Positions 19,651-28,455 of a stretch of DNA of 64,000 nt are shown one piece after another. Source of the DNA: CAYVQF01 sp964454015 (GTDB lineage: Bacteria > Myxococcota_A > Bradymonadia > UBA4248); contig CAYVQF010000031.1 in the NCBI GenBank assembly GCA_964454015.1, forward strand, positions 1 through 64,000, written 5' to 3'. Positions within the stretch are counted from its first letter, which is position 1. The number at the start of each line of letters is the position of its first letter. Below the pieces are notes generated by a model, which worked only from the letters and a program-made list of their open reading frames with translations, did no database searches and was not told where the DNA came from. Position numbers and translations under genes: made by a program.

Positions 19651-21108
19651 ATGAACACCTTTCGCGTCTTCTATCTTCTGGGTTTGATCTTGGTTTTCTT
19701 GGCAGGGACCATGGCCTTGGCCGCCCTCTGGTCCTTTCAAGACGGCGGGGCGGTCGGCCAAGCTTTTCTCGCCGCGATCGTCCTGACCCTGTTGGTCGGT
19801 GGCATTTTTAGCGTTGGCTTTCGCTCCTACCGGCGGGTGCCTCTCTCGCTGACCCAGTCCTTCACCTTGGTGGCCCTGACCTGGTTCTTTGCTGGCGTCT
19901 TTGGGGCTTTGCCCTACGTTTTTCATGGGGTTTTTCCGGCCTTCGAGGACGCCTTCTTCGAGGCGGTCTCGGGCTTCACCACCACGGGCGCCACCCTCAT
20001 CACGGACATCGAATCCCAGCCGCGGGCCATCCTCTTCTGGCGCAGCCTGACGCAGTGGCTGGGCGGCATGGGCATCATCGTCCTCTTCGTGGCGATTTTG
20101 CCGCGCTTCGGTTTCCGCAACCTGACCATGTTCAAAGCCGAGCTACCGGGCCCGATGTCATCGGAGCGCATCGTGCCACGGGTGGCCGAGACGGCGCGCT
20201 TGTTGTGGCTCATCTACCTCGCCTTGACCTCGTTGCAGATGGTGCTCTTGCTGTGCTGTGGTTTGTCTTTCTTTGACGCCATCAATCACGCCCTGACCAC
20301 CATGCCGACGGGCGGTTTCTCCACCTATGACAGCAGCGTCGCCGGCCTGGACAGCGCCGCCGCCGAGTGGGTGATCATCGTCTTCATGGTCCTGGCGGGG
20401 GTCAACTTCGCGCTCTACTACCGGATGCTGCTGCGCGACTTTGGCTTTCTGCGCAACCAAGAGCTGCGTTTTTATCTGGGCGGCTTGGTGCTCCTCACGG
20501 CGGCGGTGTTCTGCACCATTTTCCCCCATACCTTGGCCAATGGCTGGGAAGCGGGGCGGTCGGCGGCCTTTCACATCGTGTCCATCGTGACCACCACGGG
20601 CTACGCCACGCATGACTACGATCTGTGGCCACCCTTCGCCAAGGCGCTGATATTTTTTCTTCTTTTCGCGGGGGCCTGTGGGGGATCCACCAGCGGTGGG
20701 ATCAAGCAGGTGCGCTTGCTGCTGATGGTCAAGTATGCCTGGCGCGAGCTCGAGCGCCTGATCCACCCCAACGCGGTGGCGGCGATCCGCGTGGGCGATC
20801 GCACGGCGCCCGAAGACATTTTGCGCGGGGTCTTGGGTTTTGCCGTGCTCTATGGCTTGATCTTCTTGCTGGCCACGCTGGTTCTGGCGGCCCTGGGCCT
20901 GGACGTGACCACGGCGGCGTCGGCGTCGGCGGCCTGCCTGGGCAATGTCGGTCCTGGTTTTGCCGAGGTGGGACCCGCGACGACTTTTGCCGGGGTGCCG
21001 GCTCTTGGGAAGCTGGTGCTCAGCCTCCTGATGATTTTGGGGCGCCTGGAGATCTATACGGTTTTGGTCTTGGTCTTGCCGGAGGCGCGTCGCTTACAGC
21101 GCTCTTGA
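19651..21108 (+). CDS. trkH: Trk potassium uptake channel subunit TrkH
   Basis: A 485-residue K+-translocating membrane subunit. It is built of repeated M1-P-M2 units; selectivity-filter-like loops are visible at GFTTTGATL, TMPTGGFST, VTTTGYAT and LGNVGPGF. The helix after the first loop has the family motif RSLTQWLGGMGIIVL, and GACGGSTSGGIKQVR marks the third unit. Co-transcribed with trkA, whose nucleotide-binding ring gates it. Confidence 0.94.
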   Translation: MNTFRVFYLLGLILVFLAGTMALAALWSFQDGGAVGQAFLAAIVLTLLVGGIFSVGFRSYRRVPLSLTQSFTLVALTWFFAGVFGALPYVFHGVFPAFEDAFFEAVSGFTTTGATLITDIESQPRAILFWRSLTQWLGGMGIIVLFVAILPRFGFRNLTMFKAELPGPMSSERIVPRVAETARLLWLIYLALTSLQMVLLLCCGLSFFDAINHALTTMPTGGFSTYDSSVAGLDSAAAEWVIIVFMVLAGVNFALYYRMLLRDFGFLRNQELRFYLGGLVLLTAAVFCTIFPHTLANGWEAGRSAAFHIVSIVTTTGYATHDYDLWPPFAKALIFFLLFAGACGGSTSGGIKQVRLLLMVKYAWRELERLIHPNAVAAIRVGDRTAPEDILRGVLGFAVLYGLIFLLATLVLAALGLDVTTAASASAACLGNVGPGFAEVGPATTFAGVPALGKLVLSLLMILGRLEIYTVLVLVLPEARRLQRS

Positions 21109-21116
21109 GGGCGCGC

Positions 21117-22436
21117 TCAGGCGACTTGGACGAAGGCGCCGCTGGGAAAGAAGCAGACGGGGCACTCTTCTGGGCTCGTGTCGCCGTAGTGGATGTGGCC
21201 GCAGATTTTACAACGCCAGGCGTTGCCGGCGCGCGCGCCTGGGGAGGGTGGTACCAGCATGGGCAGGGTGTCGAGGGCGGGCATGATGGGGGTGTAAGCG
21301 GTGAAGAGGTGGCGGGCGACGACCATGCGTTGGATTTCGCTGGTGCCTTCGTAGATGGAGAGGAGGCGGACGTCGCGCAGGAGTTTTTCGATGGGGTAGA
21401 GGCGGGTGTAGCCGTAGCCGCCGAAGATCTGGAGGGCGTCGTTGAGGACCTCGATGGCGACCTCCGAGGCGTAGAATTTGGCGATGGAGGCGGCGACGGT
21501 GGGGTCTTGGCCTTGGTCGGCCTGCCAGGCGGCCTGCCAGACGAGGAGGCGGCTGGCTTCGATTTTTTGGTACATCTCGGCGACTTTGAACTGGATGGCT
21601 TGGTGCTCGGCGAGGACTTGGCCGAAGGCGCGGCGCCGCTTGGCGTAGTCCAGGGCGTAGTCCAGGGCGGAGCGCATGGCGCCGATGGCGAAGGCGCCGA
21701 TGATGGGGCGGGTGCGGGCGAAGGTCTGCATGGCGAGGACGAAGCCAGCGCCGGGCTCGGCGAGGATGTTTGCTTTGGGGACGTGGACATCGGTGAGCTT
21801 GAGGCCGACGGTGTTGGAGCAGCGCTGGCCGAGCTTGGGGATGGATTGGCCGACGCGCACGCCTTCCCAGTCGCGCTCGATGACGAAGGCGCAGATGCCC
21901 TTGTGGCGGGCTTTGGGGTCGGTGGTGGCGAAGACGGTGTAGAAGTCGGCGATGCCGCCGTTGGTGATCCAGTACTTGGTGCCGTTGAGGCGGTAGCCGT
22001 CGCCGTCGGGGGTGGCTTTACAGCGCATGCCGGCGACGTCGGAGCCCATCATGGGTTCGGAGGTGGCGAAGGCGACGCGTTTGTTGTGTTGGGTGACCTG
22101 GGTCAGGTAGCGCGCTTTGGCGTCGTCATTGGTGGAGAGGGCCAGGGGTTCGGCGCCGAGGGAGTTGTCGAAGAGGCCCGTGGCGATGCCGGGGCAGGCG
22201 GCGGCCATCTCTTCGACGATGAGGGCTGCCTCGAGGAGGCCGAGGCCTTGGCCACCGTAGGCGGCGGGGAGATCCGTGTTGATGAGACCGGCGGCGAAGG
22301 CTTTGTCGAGGACGGCGACGGGGATCTGGTCTTGGTGATCGTAGTCCCAGGCGACGGGGAGGACTTCTTGGAGGGCGAAGGCGCGGGCTTTGGCGCGCAG
22401 AGCTTCTTGGGCGGGAGAGAGGGAGAAGTCGACCAT
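21117..22436 (-). CDS. acyl-CoA dehydrogenase with C-terminal rubredoxin-like domain
   Basis: A 439-residue flavoprotein. Residues 1 to about 380 are a standard acyl-CoA dehydrogenase: FATSEPMMGSDVAGM and KYWITNGG for FAD/substrate binding, YAKRRRAFGQ, LQIFGGYGYTRLYPIEKLLRDVRL, and the SIYEGTSEIQRMVVARHL signature. The last 35 or so residues (about 405-439) carry CKIC and CPVC pairs in the arrangement of a rubredoxin iron knuckle. The domain could pass electrons from the reduced flavin to a partner in place of, or in addition to, ETF. AGGAGG precedes the ATG at 22436. Fusion is in frame with no stop. Confidence 0.9.
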   Translation of the reverse strand: MVDFSLSPAQEALRAKARAFALQEVLPVAWDYDHQDQIPVAVLDKAFAAGLINTDLPAAYGGQGLGLLEAALIVEEMAAACPGIATGLFDNSLGAEPLALSTNDDAKARYLTQVTQHNKRVAFATSEPMMGSDVAGMRCKATPDGDGYRLNGTKYWITNGGIADFYTVFATTDPKARHKGICAFVIERDWEGVRVGQSIPKLGQRCSNTVGLKLTDVHVPKANILAEPGAGFVLAMQTFARTRPIIGAFAIGAMRSALDYALDYAKRRRAFGQVLAEHQAIQFKVAEMYQKIEASRLLVWQAAWQADQGQDPTVAASIAKFYASEVAIEVLNDALQIFGGYGYTRLYPIEKLLRDVRLLSIYEGTSEIQRMVVARHLFTAYTPIMPALDTLPMLVPPSPGARAGNAWRCKICGHIHYGDTSPEECPVCFFPSGAFVQVA

Positions 22437-22476
22437 GGGTGCCTCCTGTTCATCGGTAGTTGTCGTCGCTGGGAGC

Positions 22477-22505
22477 AGCTTAGGTTGGGGTCGGTGATGG
22501 GTCAA
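22477..22505 (-). promoter_or_regulatory. candidate promoter for acyl-CoA dehydrogenase gene
   Basis: On the minus strand TTGACC (22505-22500), 17-base spacer, TAAGCT (22482-22477), ending 40 bases before the start codon. Confidence 0.45.
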
Positions 22506-22694
22506 CGGGGAGGGGGCGCGCGGGGCCGCCACCTGGGTGGGCCGGCAGGGCGCGGGGTGATTGCGGTGGGCGTCGCTTTGAGGCATCTTGAAGTGCGCTG
22601 TGGTGGCCGTAGCGCGCCCAGGGGCGTGTCGGCGGCGGCGGCGTTGCAGGGATGAGGGGCCGAGGCCGAGGGCCTCGATGAAGCGGTGGCAAAG

Positions 22695-23045
22695 ATGAGA
22701 TTTCGCGGGTGGTTGTTGGGTGTGGTGGCGTTGGCGCTCTTGGGCGCCGTGGGTTGTGCCTCTGATGAGGAGCGTTTCTTCCAATTGCAGGAATCGCTGG
22801 CCTACACGGTAGAGAAGGCGGGCCCGGACTGTGACGCCTTGGCCTTGGCGCTGGCGGGCTGGGAGCGGCGCCACGGGACGGCGCTGCAGGTCTACGAGCG
22901 GTCGTTGTTGGCGGGTAACCACGAGGCGCGCGCAGAGCTCGTACAGCGGCGCGCCGTGCGCGGCCGCTTGGTTCAGGCGCAGACCGGGTCCCTACGTCAC
23001 TGTGCGGAGCACCCCGGGGTGCAGCGCGTCATGAGTCGACTCTAA
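22695..23045 (+). CDS. small lipoprotein, unknown
   Basis: A 116-residue predicted lipoprotein: MRFRGWLLGVVALALLGAVGC signal with the Cys at 21, then an all-helical charged region with two further cysteines (DCDAL, HCAEH). No family recognised. ATG 22695 is chosen over GTG 22686 (adds MAK). It lies 18 bases upstream of the giant gene and is probably in one operon with it. Confidence 0.65.
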   Translation: MRFRGWLLGVVALALLGAVGCASDEERFFQLQESLAYTVEKAGPDCDALALALAGWERRHGTALQVYERSLLAGNHEARAELVQRRAVRGRLVQAQTGSLRHCAEHPGVQRVMSRL

Positions 23046-23063
23046 AAAACCGAGGGAGAGAAG

Positions 23064-26000
23064 ATGCTGCCAGAAGCCCAAAACGCGCAGGTACGTTTGC
23101 ACCTGCGGCGTGCGCCCTTGGCGTTCGATGGTGTCGAGGCTGGGATGCAACCCCTCGGTTTGCCCGATGTGTTGAACGCCTCTTTCGAGAAGTTGGCGTC
23201 CCATGTGGTCAAGTCTCTTGCGGGCGACTTGAATGTGACGCTCCAGAGCGGGCGCCACGCCATCCCGCTGGTGGGCCAGCGGCCGGGTCGGGTGCGCATC
23301 GCCGAAGATTGTCAGGTGCGTCTCTCGCTGCAGGTGGTCGAGGCGCCGACGGCAGAGAGCGGCAGCGGTCCGGTGCTGTCGCGTCTGCGCTGTGAGATCT
23401 CGCCGCCCATCGTCTTGGAGAACGTCCTCTCGACGCTGGATGAAGTGCAGCAGGTCTTCGAGGACCGCTTCGTGCGCAAGGTGCGCGACAAGGTCAAGGG
23501 CTGGCGCAGCCTGGGCCGGGTCGCGGCGCTGGAGGAGAAGGTCCACTATCTGATGCGGCAGCGGGAGTCGAGCGCCGGTGCCTTGACTTTGCCGATGGCC
23601 TTGCTCAAGCGCAGCCTGCGGCGGGCCGAAGACACCTTGGATTCCCTGGTGGATGGGGTGCACCTGAGCGCGGTGCATGGCCGCCCGGTGCAACGCCCCG
23701 ATGGTTGGCACCTGCAGTTGCATTTTTCGGGTGAGGTGGTGCTGGGGGGGCGCCTGCGCGTTCCCTTCTCCGAGCTGCGCCTGACGGAGTTCATCCTGCC
23801 GAGCATCAAGGCCAACGTCGATGGTTTGCTGGGCTTGGATCCTCTGGCGTCGGGCAAGTTCCTCGGGGAGAGGCTGCAGCGCAGTCCTCTGGCCAAGGCC
23901 CTCTCTCATCTGTGGAAGCAGGTCAGCGGCGAGGTCAACCTGACCTTGCAGATGCCCAACACGGTGGTGCAGACGGGGGTTTTCGATGGCGGTGAGGTGG
24001 GGTTGCGTTTGGCGGCCCAGGCGCCAGCCCGCTTGTTTGCGCGGGTGGCGGGTTCGCAGGAAGGCGGTGAGGTGCGCTTGGAGGCCGATGGCGTGTGGAG
24101 CCAGACGGAGGCGCACAAGGTGCTTTACGAGCTGAGCGCCGTGGCGGACACGGCGGCCATGCTGAGCTTCCTCCTCGACGCGCCGGCCAAGCGAGCGTTG
24201 CGGCTCAGGGTGCCGCATCGCGCGGGGGTGGCGCCCGCTGCGCCGGCCTTGCGCGCGCGCATCGAACTGCGGCCGGGATCGACTCTGGAGAGTGCCCAGG
24301 TGGGCTTGTCTTATGTTCATCCGTTGGCCAAGGGGGAGTCGAACGTCGATTTCGAGGCCTACGATCTGCGCTTGGGTGGGTCGCTGGAGCTGTCCTTCGT
24401 GGCGGACGAGGCGGTGGTCTATCCCGAGGCCTTGAGTCTGTCCTGCGAGGGGCAGGTGCGGGCGCGGCCGCACGGCGTGATCACCACGGGGGCGAGCCAG
24501 ATCGCGATCCAGCAGGTGAACGGCACCCTCTCGGGGCGGTGTCAATGGCAGCGGGGGCAGGATCTGGTCGTGCGTGGTGAGAGCGACTTCGACGTGGTGG
24601 CGCGGGCGACGACCCACATCGGCTATTTCCCCGAGCTGGGTATTCACGAGCCCCACTTGGGCAGCGTCTTTGAGACGCGGGGGCACCTGGACCTTAGGCT
24701 CGAGGTCACGGAAGAGGGGCAGCGAGGCCTATTGCTGCGGCTGAACGGTTCGCTGTTGGAGCTCAGCCTGCAGGCGGCGGAGTTGAATTTGGGGCCGCGG
24801 CGCATCGTGGTGCCGGCGGGGACCCTCTTGGGCTTGCAGGTGGAGGAGGCGGAGCTGTCGACCTCGGGGCTGGGGGGCGCGGTCCTGGCCTTGGGGTGGG
24901 ACTGCCAAGGTCAGGTGCCACTGATCTATGTCGACCGCCGCGCCGTGGCCTTGGTGACCCGGGAGTTGGCACAGCGGGTCTTGGAGCTGCGCATCGACGC
25001 CAGCGGTGGTTTGCGTTTCGCGGGCGAGGCGGAGGGACTCTTCGACGCGCGCTTCTTCAATGCCTTGGTCAACCCCCTGGGTGAGCCGGAGAAGTGGCGA
25101 GAATTGCTCGACAATATGGACGCGCTCTCCTTTGTTTATCCGGTGATCGGGGTCTTTTCGCCCGAGGCAGAGCGGGTGGTGCGGCGCCTGGCCGACGTGG
25201 CGGTGCGGGCGCGCGCCGTGTTGGAGGCCGAGGGGATCCACCAACCTGGCGACCTGATTCCACGGCAGAAGATGGCGCAGGTGTTGTCCTTGCTCTTGGT
25301 TGAAAGCGACGCCTTGGCGCCGCGTTTGGCGGTGATCATCGAAGGGGTGACGGAAGCCCGTGGCTTGGACCGGCGCGAGGTGGAGGCGATCCTGAGCGAG
25401 GTCTTTCCCGAGCACGGGCATGCCTTCGAGATCGAGCGCCTGTTGCGTTGGCTCGACCACGTCTTGAGTCCCATGGTGCTGGCGCCGCCGCGCGTCCAGG
25501 AGGTGGTGGCCCTGGTGGACGACGAGGCTTTCCGGGAAGTGGTGGCGCCCTTGCCGTCGGCCATGGACCTCTATGAAGTGGGGCGGGGGCGGCGCGAAGC
25601 GGGCAAGGGGCGCTTAGAGCGCATCGTTGCGGTGGCGTCGGGCTTTTCTCTGGCGCAGATTCAGTGGTTTTTGCGCGCGGCGCCCGTGTCTTGTACGCCG
25701 GCGCAGCGCGCGCGCTTGTCCTACTTGGTGGAGCTCAAGGAGCGGGTGGCCCTGATTGCTCGAGGCTATGGGGGGATTGGCTACCAGCTTCAGGCCGTGG
25801 CCATCGCTTTCTATCTGGGCAATGTCTTGGCCGCCGACGAGGCGGCGCGGCGCGGTCGCAGCGCGGCGGGGCGCAGTGGCTACTTCGATGGACTCCTGGC
25901 ACCGGCGGACGTGGCGGTGCTGTTACAGGCGGGGTTGACGGCGGCGCACTACAGCCGGCTGGTGCAGATCAATCTCCACCTTTTGGTGCGCTTCATGGCT

Positions 26001-27689
26001 GCCCGCGGCGAGGCTTATACCCTGGCGGTGTTCAGCGAGATGGGCATGGACTCGCCACGGGTGTTGACTTCGGCCCTGCTGGCCTTTTTGAACCAAGATC
26101 AGGACTGCCTGCGCCAGAGCACGGACCGCGCCGCTTTCTTGAGTGAGATGTTGCACGTGGAGATTCCCCGGCGCAGCGACTACATGGCGGGTGGGCGCCG
26201 GGCGCGGGAGAGCTATTATCAGGCCCTGGCGCACCTGGCAGAGCAGATCATCGAGAAGGCCCGTCCCTATCAAGCGTGCAAGTTGCATCTGCAACAGGCT
26301 CGGCACCTGGTGCTGGTGCGGGTCGCTACGGCGCCACAGCGCATCGAGGACGAAGCGCGGCAGGCCGTGGCCTATGCCGACCAGGTGGGGCTCTCCTGCG
26401 GCTTCCAGCCGGCCAGCGGCCCTCTGGACGTGGCGGAGCGCGCCTATCGCGCGGCTTTTGCGGCGTGTGCGCGTTTGCAGCGGGTCGATCGCCATGCTTT
26501 CCAGCGGGACTGGTTCCGGGCCTTTTGGTCGCGCAATCACGAGGCGCTGGTGGTGCGCTCGGTGGTGAGGAACTACCAGGCGGGGGTGGACGAGGTGCCC
26601 TATTGGCTACACACCCGTTTGGGGCGCGAGGAGAAATTTCGCAATGAACAGGAGTTGTTGGAAGGCGTCGTTCGCGCGCTTTATTACTACCCCAAGGATG
26701 TGACGACCCTGCTGAGGGATCCCTTGGTGCGGCTTCTTCTGGATCCACCTGCGCGGCGCCTGCGCTTTACGGTGGTGTCGGGCATGGGGGTGGTGACGGA
26801 CGGCATGCGCGGGCGGGAGCTCGAGGCGAGCTTCGCGCGTCTGGCCGAGACTTATGGCGTCGGGGTGGTACGTTCCGACACGGGGACGGCCAAGCCGCTG
26901 ACTTACAACGCAGCGAAGATCATCGAGGCGGTGCGCCGGGTCGAGGGTCCTTATGGCTTGCTTGGTTACAGCCAAGGGGCGGCGAATGTGCTGATGGCCG
27001 AGTCGCTTCTGCGGGCCGGGACGCCGGATGAGCAGGCTTTGCTAGACGGGCTGGTGACGCGGAACTTTCTCTTTAGCGCGTTGAACGGTTCGGCCCACGG
27101 CTCTTGTGGGCAGGAGAAGTTCATGCGCGCCATGGTGGAAGGTGAGGCGTTTTTAAAGCATTATCAGGGTATTACTTCAGCAAACTTCATCCGATTGGTG
27201 ACCCGGGCCATCAACAGCGTGCTCGACTCACCCTATGTGACCCATGTCATGGGCAGCGTGGAGTCCCTGTCCTACGAAGGGGTGACGGCCTTGGCGCGGG
27301 ATGGCCAGTTCCTGGACCACGTGCCGACGGCGACGGTGCGCGGGGTGGTGGAGGAGGCCGTGCTGCCGGAGGCGCTGGAATTTTTGAGCCATGTCTTCCA
27401 GCGCCAGGTGGGGACGCCCTTGCATGACACCCAGGTGACGCTGGACTCGGCGGTGGGGCACTCGGTGTGGCTGCGCAACGCCAACACGGAGGTGCTCGAG
27501 CGCTGTGACATGGGCTCCATGGCGCAGATTTGCCATCATTGGTCGCCCCTCTTGCACGACACGGCCTTCATCACGACGCCGCGGGACGTGGCGCGTGCGA
27601 TTTACGCCTTCCCCAAGGATCGCCATCTCTTCCCATGGGTGGAGGTCAACGCGCGCTTTGGTCTCATCGAGGAGGAGGGCGCTGATTGA
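23064..27689 (+). CDS. 1541-residue protein of unknown function with hydrolase-like C-terminus
   Basis: The largest gene here, with no signal peptide or membrane segment seen. Residues 1 to about 650 are beta-rich, with alternating hydrophobic strands ending in acidic or Gly turns, reminiscent of AsmA/lipid-transfer or filament-like repeats but without a recognisable motif. About 650-1240 is mainly helical and Arg/Ala-rich. From about 1230 (FTVVSGMGVVTDGM) to 1541 it resembles an alpha/beta hydrolase: GYSQG at 1301-1305 is a nucleophile elbow with Ser1303, and KDRHLFPW near the end offers a His. GGGAGAG precedes the ATG. Flanked by two small lipoprotein genes on the same strand. I do not recognise the family. 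Confidence 0.8.
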   Translation: MLPEAQNAQVRLHLRRAPLAFDGVEAGMQPLGLPDVLNASFEKLASHVVKSLAGDLNVTLQSGRHAIPLVGQRPGRVRIAEDCQVRLSLQVVEAPTAESGSGPVLSRLRCEISPPIVLENVLSTLDEVQQVFEDRFVRKVRDKVKGWRSLGRVAALEEKVHYLMRQRESSAGALTLPMALLKRSLRRAEDTLDSLVDGVHLSAVHGRPVQRPDGWHLQLHFSGEVVLGGRLRVPFSELRLTEFILPSIKANVDGLLGLDPLASGKFLGERLQRSPLAKALSHLWKQVSGEVNLTLQMPNTVVQTGVFDGGEVGLRLAAQAPARLFARVAGSQEGGEVRLEADGVWSQTEAHKVLYELSAVADTAAMLSFLLDAPAKRALRLRVPHRAGVAPAAPALRARIELRPGSTLESAQVGLSYVHPLAKGESNVDFEAYDLRLGGSLELSFVADEAVVYPEALSLSCEGQVRARPHGVITTGASQIAIQQVNGTLSGRCQWQRGQDLVVRGESDFDVVARATTHIGYFPELGIHEPHLGSVFETRGHLDLRLEVTEEGQRGLLLRLNGSLLELSLQAAELNLGPRRIVVPAGTLLGLQVEEAELSTSGLGGAVLALGWDCQGQVPLIYVDRRAVALVTRELAQRVLELRIDASGGLRFAGEAEGLFDARFFNALVNPLGEPEKWRELLDNMDALSFVYPVIGVFSPEAERVVRRLADVAVRARAVLEAEGIHQPGDLIPRQKMAQVLSLLLVESDALAPRLAVIIEGVTEARGLDRREVEAILSEVFPEHGHAFEIERLLRWLDHVLSPMVLAPPRVQEVVALVDDEAFREVVAPLPSAMDLYEVGRGRREAGKGRLERIVAVASGFSLAQIQWFLRAAPVSCTPAQRARLSYLVELKERVALIARGYGGIGYQLQAVAIAFYLGNVLAADEAARRGRSAAGRSGYFDGLLAPADVAVLLQAGLTAAHYSRLVQINLHLLVRFMAARGEAYTLAVFSEMGMDSPRVLTSALLAFLNQDQDCLRQSTDRAAFLSEMLHVEIPRRSDYMAGGRRARESYYQALAHLAEQIIEKARPYQACKLHLQQARHLVLVRVATAPQRIEDEARQAVAYADQVGLSCGFQPASGPLDVAERAYRAAFAACARLQRVDRHAFQRDWFRAFWSRNHEALVVRSVVRNYQAGVDEVPYWLHTRLGREEKFRNEQELLEGVVRALYYYPKDVTTLLRDPLVRLLLDPPARRLRFTVVSGMGVVTDGMRGRELEASFARLAETYGVGVVRSDTGTAKPLTYNAAKIIEAVRRVEGPYGLLGYSQGAANVLMAESLLRAGTPDEQALLDGLVTRNFLFSALNGSAHGSCGQEKFMRAMVEGEAFLKHYQGITSANFIRLVTRAINSVLDSPYVTHVMGSVESLSYEGVTALARDGQFLDHVPTATVRGVVEEAVLPEALEFLSHVFQRQVGTPLHDTQVTLDSAVGHSVWLRNANTEVLERCDMGSMAQICHHWSPLLHDTAFITTPRDVARAIYAFPKDRHLFPWVEVNARFGLIEEEGAD

Positions 27690-27764
27690 AGGAGTTGCGC
27701 ATCCTAGACGTGGTCGTGCGGTGCCGGCGTGGGTGGATCCCCAAGACCGGCCAAGGAGGGAGGC

Positions 27765-28343
27765 GTGAGAAGCAGTCTTGATGGCGCGGCGTGGGCGATG
27801 GTGATGACCCTGTTTGCTTTGGTGGCTTGTGCCCACGGGGCGGCGGAGGCCGTGGGTCAGGCGGTGTCCGAGGAGGAGGCGGTGGTGGGTGCGGAGGAGG
27901 CGGTGGCAGTGTGGGAGGTGCGCATTGCGTTGGCGCGTCCCGAGGTGGCCCGTGATGCCGCTGAAGGTGGTCTGTTGAATGCGACCTTGTGGGTGCGCAA
28001 CACGAGTGATACGGCGCGACGCCTGGAGATGGCATTTCCAGAAGCGCGGCATCTCACCTGGGTGGTGACCGACGCTGAGGGGCGGGCGTGGCGGTTGCGT
28101 TACTACTCTCCGGGGGGGCCTGGCGGGCGGCGCGCGATGGCGCCGTTGGCGATGGAGGTGGCGGCAGGGGCGGAGGTGGCCGTGGCGGAGCTGCACGGGG
28201 TGTCGGCTTACGCCCTGGCGGATGATCCCGACGCGCCGTGGCAGGAGAGGCTGCCTGCGGGCCGCTATACGGTGGCGGTGGAGGGGATTGGGGTAGCGGG
28301 CCAGCGTCTGGGGACGGCGGCGGTGACGCTGTGGGTGAAATAG
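27765..28343 (+). CDS. lipoprotein, unknown
   Basis: A 192-residue predicted lipoprotein starting at GTG 27765, with AAGGAGGGAGG immediately upstream. Signal peptide ends LFALVAC. A Glu/Ala/Val-rich spacer is followed by an immunoglobulin-like beta domain (LNATLWVRNTSDTARRLEM, then RYTVAVEGIGV near the end), similar in style to intracellular-proteinase-inhibitor BsuPI-like domains. Last gene of the presumed three-gene unit with the giant protein. Confidence 0.68.
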   Translation: MRSSLDGAAWAMVMTLFALVACAHGAAEAVGQAVSEEEAVVGAEEAVAVWEVRIALARPEVARDAAEGGLLNATLWVRNTSDTARRLEMAFPEARHLTWVVTDAEGRAWRLRYYSPGGPGGRRAMAPLAMEVAAGAEVAVAELHGVSAYALADDPDAPWQERLPAGRYTVAVEGIGVAGQRLGTAAVTLWVK

Positions 28344-28455
28344 GCGCGTTGAACATTGCGTTTTGTGGAAAAATCCGTCATTTTTGCAAAATCGGTTGGG
28401 TCAGGATGACCTGGTCGGCGACGCACGCCTTTGCAGCGACATTGGTTTGAAGCCT

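Noticed and set aside
20625..22655. Long rightward open frame opposite the acyl-CoA dehydrogenase
   Set aside because: Gly/Asp/Glu/Val-rich repetitive composition typical of the antisense of a GC-rich gene; the leftward dehydrogenase has full family motifs and a good ribosome site.
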